In this document: in pieces, positions 57,904-64,000 of the stretch
Layout: each line of letters opens with the position of its first letter
How positions within the stretch are numbered: position 1 is the first letter of the stretch
NCBI GenBank assembly: GCA_025765615.1
Contig: JAIVFJ010000238.1
Location: forward strand, 28,458-92,457
Direction of reading: 5' to 3'
Length of the DNA: 64,000 nt
Origin: Zopfochytrium polystomum
Lineage: Eukaryota; Chytridiomycota; Chytridiomycetes; Chytridiales; Chytridiaceae
The notes under the pieces: model-generated
What the model was told of the DNA's origin: nothing
Databases searched by the model: none
The model's input: only the letters and a program-made list of their open reading frames with translations
Translations under genes and position numbers: made by a program

Positions 57904-60758
57904 ATGAAAAGTGCCATGAGCACCACTGCTGCGCCACTTAAGTCAAGAGTCAGAGCGCGCGCAGCCGCAGCTACGCTTCTCGCCCTTGCCCTCCCCGCCA
58001 GCGCAGCCCTCCAGGGGTCTCCGTGCGCCCCCAACGTAACGTACGCCGGCACAATCTGCCCTCCCGCCATCATGAACTACAACATCGCCATCCCCGCCGC
58101 CGCCGTCCCCGCCGTCGACGCCGCCCTCGCCACCTTTGCAAGCCAGCTGGCGTTCGTCAAGCTCGCTGATATCACTTGCTACAACGCCTTACTCGCGCTC
58201 ACTTGCGGCGACGCGTTCCCGCTCTGCTTTAATGGTGGGCGGGCCTGTTCGACTCGTTTCAGAGTCCGTGAATGCTCCTTGTCCAACCCCCTTACCCCAC
58301 TCCCCCCCCCCCCTTGCATGGTTCTCAGACTCGTCGCCTCACATGAATGCAAACTCACACATGTGTCTCTTTATCAAACACCCACCCCTTCCTCCCCCGC
58401 ATCCCCCCGCCACCCCCGCCACCCTCCACTCGCACCCCACCCCCTCCCCCTTCCCCGCCCGTCCACCAGGCACCGCCCAGCTTCCATGCCAGTCCGCCTG
58501 CCAAACTGCCGTCACCGTCTGCACCCCGTACTTTACCAAAATCGGCGGCCTCGCCCTCCTCACCGCAAACACCCAGGGCTGCCTCAAAATATCCGCGGAA
58601 GATCCCGAACCGTATCCGACACGGTCGTGCTTCACACCGACCGCTATCGCCGCCGCGGCGACCAATTCGTCGGGGAGCGGCGGCGGCGGCGGGGGTGGAG
58701 GCGGCACTGCAAACAATGGGACGGCGGCGGGAAATGGTACTAGCGACGCCCCGGGGTCCAGTTGAGTGGGGGTTTTTCGTTTGCTTTGGTTTGCTTCGCG
58801 AATGTTGCTGAAGCGCTGCTTCTTCGAAAAATTCAAATTATAGGCATCCCTGCCACTTGTCCGGCGTACTTCCTGCCAGCTCCTTCGCTGAATTACTTGA
58901 ATACTGCGATCAACTGCGACCCACCCAGCGGCTGCTGCATTCCTTGCCCTTACCAGGTCTTGTGTTGGCCGTTTTCTCAGCATGGGTTAAGCCCATTGCC
59001 GCACTATGACATTCTAACCGAGAAAACAGGTCTACTTCTACACCGCCGGTTCCTACGATCGCATGGCCAAAATCACCTTCATCGTCAACACGGTCATGAC
59101 CGCCCTCATGTCCTACGTCGTCCTCTCGTGCGCGCTGCTGCCCGGCCGCAGAGACCACCCCGCCGACATTGCGCTGCACTACGCCGTCGCTGTGTTGCTC
59201 TGGATGGCCGTCCACTTGTTCAAGGCGGGCAACCCGAGGCGGATTCAGTGCGCGGACGCCGCGACCATCGCGTCGGCAAGGAACAATACGTGGTGCGCAG
59301 CGATGGGCGCGACGCTCATTTTTGCGGTGCATTCCGCAGTTCTGTGGGCGACTCTGATGGTAATTCGGGGAGCCCGACGAGCTCTCTGACAGGGATATTT
59401 TTTTGTTCGCGTTCCTGCTAACCCCAACCCCCCCTGGGCAGATACTCAACGTCCACCTCACCGTCGTCTGGCGTTCCAACCTCCTCCACCGCCACAAACC
59501 CACCGCGACCCTCGCCGCATGGCTCCTCCCCGCCCTCGCCACCGCCACCACCTTCGCCCTCGGCACCACCGTCGACGCATCCGTCGCTACCGTCTGCTTC
59601 GTCGCTCCAACTCAGGTCAACACGAGCTTCTTTGCTGTACAGGCTGTCTTTGTTGTCCCCGCCGTCGCCGCGGCGGTTTACACCGCCGGATATGTCGCGT
59701 ACTTGGCGAAGGGGTGGGGCGCGTGGCGGAGGATGGGCGACAAGGAGGTTGTTGCGAGCGGGAGAGATGATTATAAACCGATCAGGTCGAGGCAACAGTT
59801 TGTGGCGGTTGTGAAGGCGAATTGGAGGCCGCTGCTGCTGGGCGGCGCGTTCATGCTGACATACGGCTGCTACAGTTGAGTACCGATTGACTACTGCGCC
59901 AGACGACATTAACAGCCCCCACACACACACACACACACACACAATCACAGTCGTCCTCTACAACATCTTCGTCATCCCGGCCTACCACGCCGACGCCTAC
60001 ACCCCCTTCATCAAGCAGTGGCAAGCCTGCACCCTCAAGGCGTACGCGGAAACCCCGGACCCCCGTCGCCGCTCAAAATACCTGCGCCGACCAGGTCGCC
60101 CCCTTCGTGCCCCCCCATGTCATCACTCACCGCCGCCTCCGTCGCGTCCGCTGCTATCGGCCTCTGGTCTGTGATCATCCTAACGGGCGACGTCGCCGTG
60201 TTCAGTGGCTGGCGCACCGTTTTGAAGCGATGCCGCTTGCTGCGGCGGTGGTCGCACCAGCAGCAGCAGCAGCAAAGGGAGAGAGAAAAAGAGCCCTGCC
60301 GCCGCACAAAACAACACGCAGCTGCCGCCCCCGGCACCCCGCGCTGGCGCCGTCGCCTCCAAGCCCCAGCAGCAGCAGCAGCAGCATTCAGCAACTATAA
60401 CAAAACAACACACCACCGCCAACACCGACCCCGTACTCTCCTCTTCCTCTCTTCCTCCCTCCCACGCCGCAACCACCACCACCGCGAGCTCCTCCCACCA
60501 CCGACTCTGCCCACCAACGCCGCGTCCACCGACTCGCTCCGCTTCCTCGCTGCGACGGCGGCGGACTGTTCCGGCCGTCGCCAATGGTGTAGACGGAGCG
60601 GGGATTGTCGGCGCGTGGGGCGCTGCAGCCGCGGCTCCGCATCGACGGTTCGCGTCCGGGAACGGGGCGTCGGTGAGCTCGGCGGCGTCGGACTTGCGGC
60701 GGCGTCGGCGGAGGATGGTGGGGGTGGGAAGGGGCAAGTGTTGGTGGGAGGGCGGTAG
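57904..60758 (+). CDS. Frizzled/Smoothened-like seven-helix receptor
   Basis: Exons 57904-58234, 58470-58736, 58844-58956, 59030-59359, 59442-59874 and 59951-about 60758; the first five junctions join in frame. Signal peptide (ATLLALALPASA), then a Frizzled-type cysteine-rich domain: C-C-ITCYNALLALTCGDAFPLC, LPCQSACQTAVTVC, GC. A Ser/Gly linker and a second cysteine cluster (CPAYFLP...GCCIPCPYQ) precede helices MAKITFIVNTVMTALMSYVVL, ALHYAVAVLLWMAVHLF, WCAAMGATLIFAVHSAVLW, LAAWLLPALATATTFAL, FFAVQAVFVVPAVAAAVYTAGY, LLLGGAFMLTYGCY and LTAASVASAAIGLWSVIIL. A Gln/Ala-rich cytosolic tail follows. Frame seems to slip twice between 60070 and 60115, before helix 7. Such receptors sit in the plasma membrane; ligand unknown. 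Confidence 0.75.
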
Positions 60759-62214
60759 CTTTGTTTGAAGCTTGGGAAGGGATAGTATAAGGGTGTTGGG
60801 GGTTGTTGGGTTGCGGCTTTCATCGTTCCGTTTTTTGTCTCATGGTCCCCACACGTGCCCACACAGTTTTGCTTTTTACCATTGTATTTTACAGCCGTCG
60901 CGGTTATTTCGGTTAATAAGTTGCTTTCCCCCCCTCGTTTTTCCGTGGTCTTGCTGTTGTTCTTAGCCCGGCTTGCTTCAGGGTTTTTGGGTGGGGCAGG
61001 GTTTTGAACGAGTAAACATTTTCTTTGGTTGTTTGACCGAAAAGCATAGCCCACGCTGTGCAACACGTGTTCCAATCGATGTTTTTTTGGAAAATACCTA
61101 TTTGCTACAGTCTACTAGTACTGGATTAGTATTGGATTAAATAAATGTCGATCCAATTGCGCAAGAAGCTGGCGCGGGTAACCCTTGCGCGCACCTGACT
61201 TTTATGGCGACGTCATAATTCTCACATTATTGTAATGACAATCAATGGCCCGTGTGGGGTACAATAATTGATCGGGCATCTGATCTTTCTTGCGGAAAGT
61301 CCACACGTGGACAGCAAGCAACACGCCATGTCCAGTCACACACACACGCTATATAGCTGGTTTTTTTCTTTTTTTTATTTTTTTTTCTTTGCATACACGG
61401 ACGCACGCACTCACACACACTCTCTGTCTCTCTCTCTCTCCACACACACACTCTCTCCTCTGTTCGCCGGGCCGGGGACCTCACAAGATACCCACACGAT
61501 CCCGAAAAAAAAAAAAAAAAAAAATTAAAATTTTCCTCTGTTCAGCTCAGCCGCAACAAAAAAGGCGGCTGATTCCACCATTTCCAGTTTTTCCAGAGAT
61601 AAAAGAAATTTGGAGTACGGATCGGGAAAGCAAACAAGCCTGTGTGCCAAGACAAACGTAAAGTCAAAAAACTACTGTCACCAAAAAAGGCATCCCGCAA
61701 GCGGCGCTCACGAAAAAAAAAGGAAAAATCTTGATTGACACTTTTTTGGGCCGGTTACCCTCTTTTGGGCAAGGGCTGCCGGGTGGCGATCCATGCGCGC
61801 GTGGTCTTGGCGCGCGCCATACGATGATATCTGTGACCACACTGTCTGATTTTGGGCATCCGGGCAAGCAATCAATTGCAGTCAAGCCTTTGTTTGGCTG
61901 ACCGCCGCGCAAAGAAAAAAAAAAAAATTATTACGCGGACTAGTACGCTAGTACGGGAACTGAACGAAACAGACCAAAAAAAGAGGGGGTGGAGAACAGA
62001 CAAACAGACAGACAGACAGACAGACGAGAGACAAATGTCAAACAAACAAGCAAGCAAGCCACGCCGCGAGTATAAATACCGCCCGCTCTCACGCCCCCGT
62101 TTCCTTCCATCCCTCAGTTCAGTCCCTAATTGCGGGGGCCCCCGACCTCAAAACTAGCAAAACACTCATAGGACCCTAATAGCTTCACGTTTAAGAAGAA
62201 CATCTACTAGCAAA
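60759..62214. other. Intergenic with promoter of pseudogene E
   Basis: CA and CT repeats near 61335-61460, A run near 61504-61524, TATAAATACC at 62071-62080. No gene. Confidence 0.5.
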
Positions 62215-63130
62215 GATTGACAGATTACCGCAATCTCGCGCTCGCTCGCACTCGTCGCCCAGCATAGTCTCGGCCGCACCCCAGCCCCGTCGTCGTCGAC
62301 AAGAAGATCCCCGGGTGTCGCTAAAATGACGGAATACAGTTCGCCCCCGACGCTCAGTCTCGCCCCGCCACCGCGAGGCACACCACCTCGAGGCCCGCGC
62401 CTAGGTCGAAAGCAACATGTCGTCCTTTGGAGGGCCCGTAATCAAGAACGTCAGGTTTCACCATGCTCCTCTGGGGTGCCGCCCCTCGTTCGCCTCCGAA
62501 CTCGCCGGATTCTAAACGGGCGTCGTCCAGTCCACCTACTACGCTATGCTCAGCCAGTACTCTGGCATCGGCCGCGGCTCGTACAAGGGCTCCATCACCC
62601 TGACCGGCCCTGCGTCCAAAAAGTCCCTGACCGACGAGACCGACATCCAGAACTACCTCCGCTCGCTCGTCAAGGCCGGCACCATCAAGCCCAACGCCAA
62701 CTCGTACTTACCCGATCCACTTCGCCTCGGGCTTACTCCATCACCCAAGGCGGCCAGGGCTCGTGCCAGGTCTTCTGCGCCTACCACGGCACCATCGACA
62801 TCTCGGACATCTCGTCGACAAAGTACCTCTACTACGGCGTCATGCCCGACCAGAGCGGCGCCTGCGCAGGCGGCTGTGGATCCGCCTCCACCGTCTTCCA
62901 GAACCTCTGCTCCGTCTCCTCCCACGAGCTCGTCGAGGCCACGACCGACCCCGCCGTCGGGCGTCGCCACCACCATCTCGTCCCCGCTCGCGTGGTACAA
63001 CCAGGCCAACGGCGAGATTGGCGACATTTGCAACGCCCAGCAAGGCACCGTCGTCGGCGGCAACGGCGTCACCCTACCACCGTCCAGAAGGAGTGGTCCA
63101 ACAAGGACATCTGCTTGCGTCCTCAAGTTA
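62215..63130 (+). pseudogene. EXORDIUM-like copy E, decayed and intronless
   Basis: Recognisable along its length: weak signal-peptide remains (62228-62280), VVDKKIPG (about 62290), an in-frame TAA (62322), QFAPDA, then CACCATG joined directly to CTCCTCTGG (62465/62466), exactly where copies B, C and D carry their intron. Further on: MLSQYSGIGRGSYKGSITL, DETDIQNYLRSLVKAGTIKPNANSY, a shift near 62712, SCQVFCAYH, SSHELVEATTDPAVG, a shift near 62960, EIGDICNAQQG, another near 63075, and the stop is lost by an extra T near 63128. Nearest to copy C. A TATA box like those of the family is kept upstream at 62071. Confidence 0.88.
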
Positions 63131-64000
63131 AAAGAAGGAAAGAAAAACAGCGCGAACTCGCGTTGAGATATGCTAATTTTCTTAAATCTATTGTATCTCT
63201 CGCGCCCGTTCGTTTTCTTTTTTTCCTTCTTCTTTTTACACCTTGACGCTCCTTCTGCCTTGACGCCCGAGGAACTTTTGCGGTTTTGTGCTGGTTCGCT
63301 GGACACCGCAAAGGCTTTCGTCGGTCGCACTTTGCCCCACTTTTGTGTTACTTCCCCTCCGCACTTCTATGTTTCACTCGGTCGATGCGACCGACTTAAT
63401 CCCCCATTTCGAGATCGCGGTAAGCGCAGGACTACCCTAAGTGCATAATAAACCTTCACTGCCTTTGGGCGGCGCCTGTGTAAAACACTCACGAGATTGC
63501 ATTATTGAATGGAAAACACTGGGATGTTTTACGTCGAACAACCCGAGATCGATTTACGCAAACGTCTTGCCAAAAAAATGACTTTTTGTTTGCCAAGATA
63601 AGGTTCGCATATCCGTCAAACTTTGTGCGCGCTGTCGTTTAGACGCTGAAAAAATAGTGATCTTGGAGTCCAGCGGACCACTGAAGGGGCAAGGACACAA
63701 ATGGGAAGACTGAAACCAAAACTGGGCCACAACCCAATACCATTCCAATCCCATCCTTCAAACCAAGCTGCCACCCTTCCACTGTTCCCTTCCTGCTCCC
63801 GCACTAACCACCCTCAACGACGCCGCCGCGCTCAACGCCCACCGCCGACACAACGAACGCCATCTGTACTTAACTGTAGCAGACGTGTGTCAGCATAGGA
63901 GCAGCGGCCTCCAATTCGCCTTCACGACGGCCAAAACTGTTGCTTGGACCTAATCGGTTTATAGTCATCCCTCCCGCTCGACACGACCGCGTACTCGCGT
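63131..64000. other. Right end of window, no gene seen
   Basis: No frame with family, splice or start support. Confidence 0.5.

Noticed and set aside
58737..58764. Exon 2 of the Frizzled-like gene running on to the TGA at 58765
   Set aside because: Splicing at GTACTA (58737) keeps the frame into the next cysteine cluster; reading through ends the protein before the helices.

Overview
This window looks like a gene-rich stretch of nuclear DNA from a fungus, probably an early-diverging (chytrid- or blastocladiomycete-like) lineage. The evidence is GC-rich coding sequence, short GT-AG introns, TATA boxes, many CT/GA and poly-A/T tracts, a hAT DNA transposon, and a Frizzled-type seven-helix receptor, a class known from some early fungi and amoebae but not from the common yeasts. 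The lineage call is an inference. No rRNA, tRNA, CRISPR or prokaryotic operon was seen.

The window is dominated by local paralogue families. (1) Five copies of a secreted EXORDIUM-like protein: one cut by the left edge, three intact with one intron at the same position (12.1-13.1, 39.6-40.6 and 44.0-45.0 kb), and a decayed intronless copy at 62.2-63.1 kb. (2) A family of small proteins, unknown to me, built on the peptide SLAYGASDRHI. Four triple-repeat genes, two single-repeat genes, three diverged members and several relics lie between 8 and 35 kb. Their core is an inverted duplication: F1-(orphan promoter)-F2-F3 at 7.9-11.4 kb mirrors F6-F7-(orphan promoter)-F8 at 28.3-31.7 kb. They share a promoter layout (AGCCCTAA, then often ATTGG, then TATA) and the triple-repeat genes share a 3' element. 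(3) Two claudin-like four-helix membrane proteins with identical intron phases (4.4-5.5 and 47.8-49.0 kb). (4) Two SDR oxidoreductases, one decayed (1.3-2.2 kb) and one nearly intact (37.4-38.4 kb). (5) A tandem pair of single-helix proline/glycine-rich proteins (24.6-26.9 kb).

Single-copy genes are an MCT-type MFS transporter in six exons (20.4-22.7 kb), a DUF4291 protein (42.8-43.4 kb), a 98-residue two-exon protein (35.8-36.2 kb), a single-pass membrane protein with an outer beta-rich domain (49.8-51.6 kb, frameshifted), a DUSP23-like phosphatase with a long acidic N-terminus (52.8-55.1 kb, frameshifted) and the Frizzled-like receptor (57.9-60.8 kb). A 2.64-kb hAT element with a perfect 8-bp target duplication sits at 13.7-16.4 kb, and a non-coding or decayed dispersed repeat occurs three times (7.1, 18.5 and 32.7 kb).

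Several otherwise conserved genes switch frame by one base, often at or near short base runs. This could be real decay or uncorrected assembly indels, and the sequence alone cannot decide. No pathway links all the genes. The common theme is repeated local duplication followed by loss, with surface proteins (EXORDIUM-like, claudin-like, Frizzled-like, MFS, single-pass) well represented.
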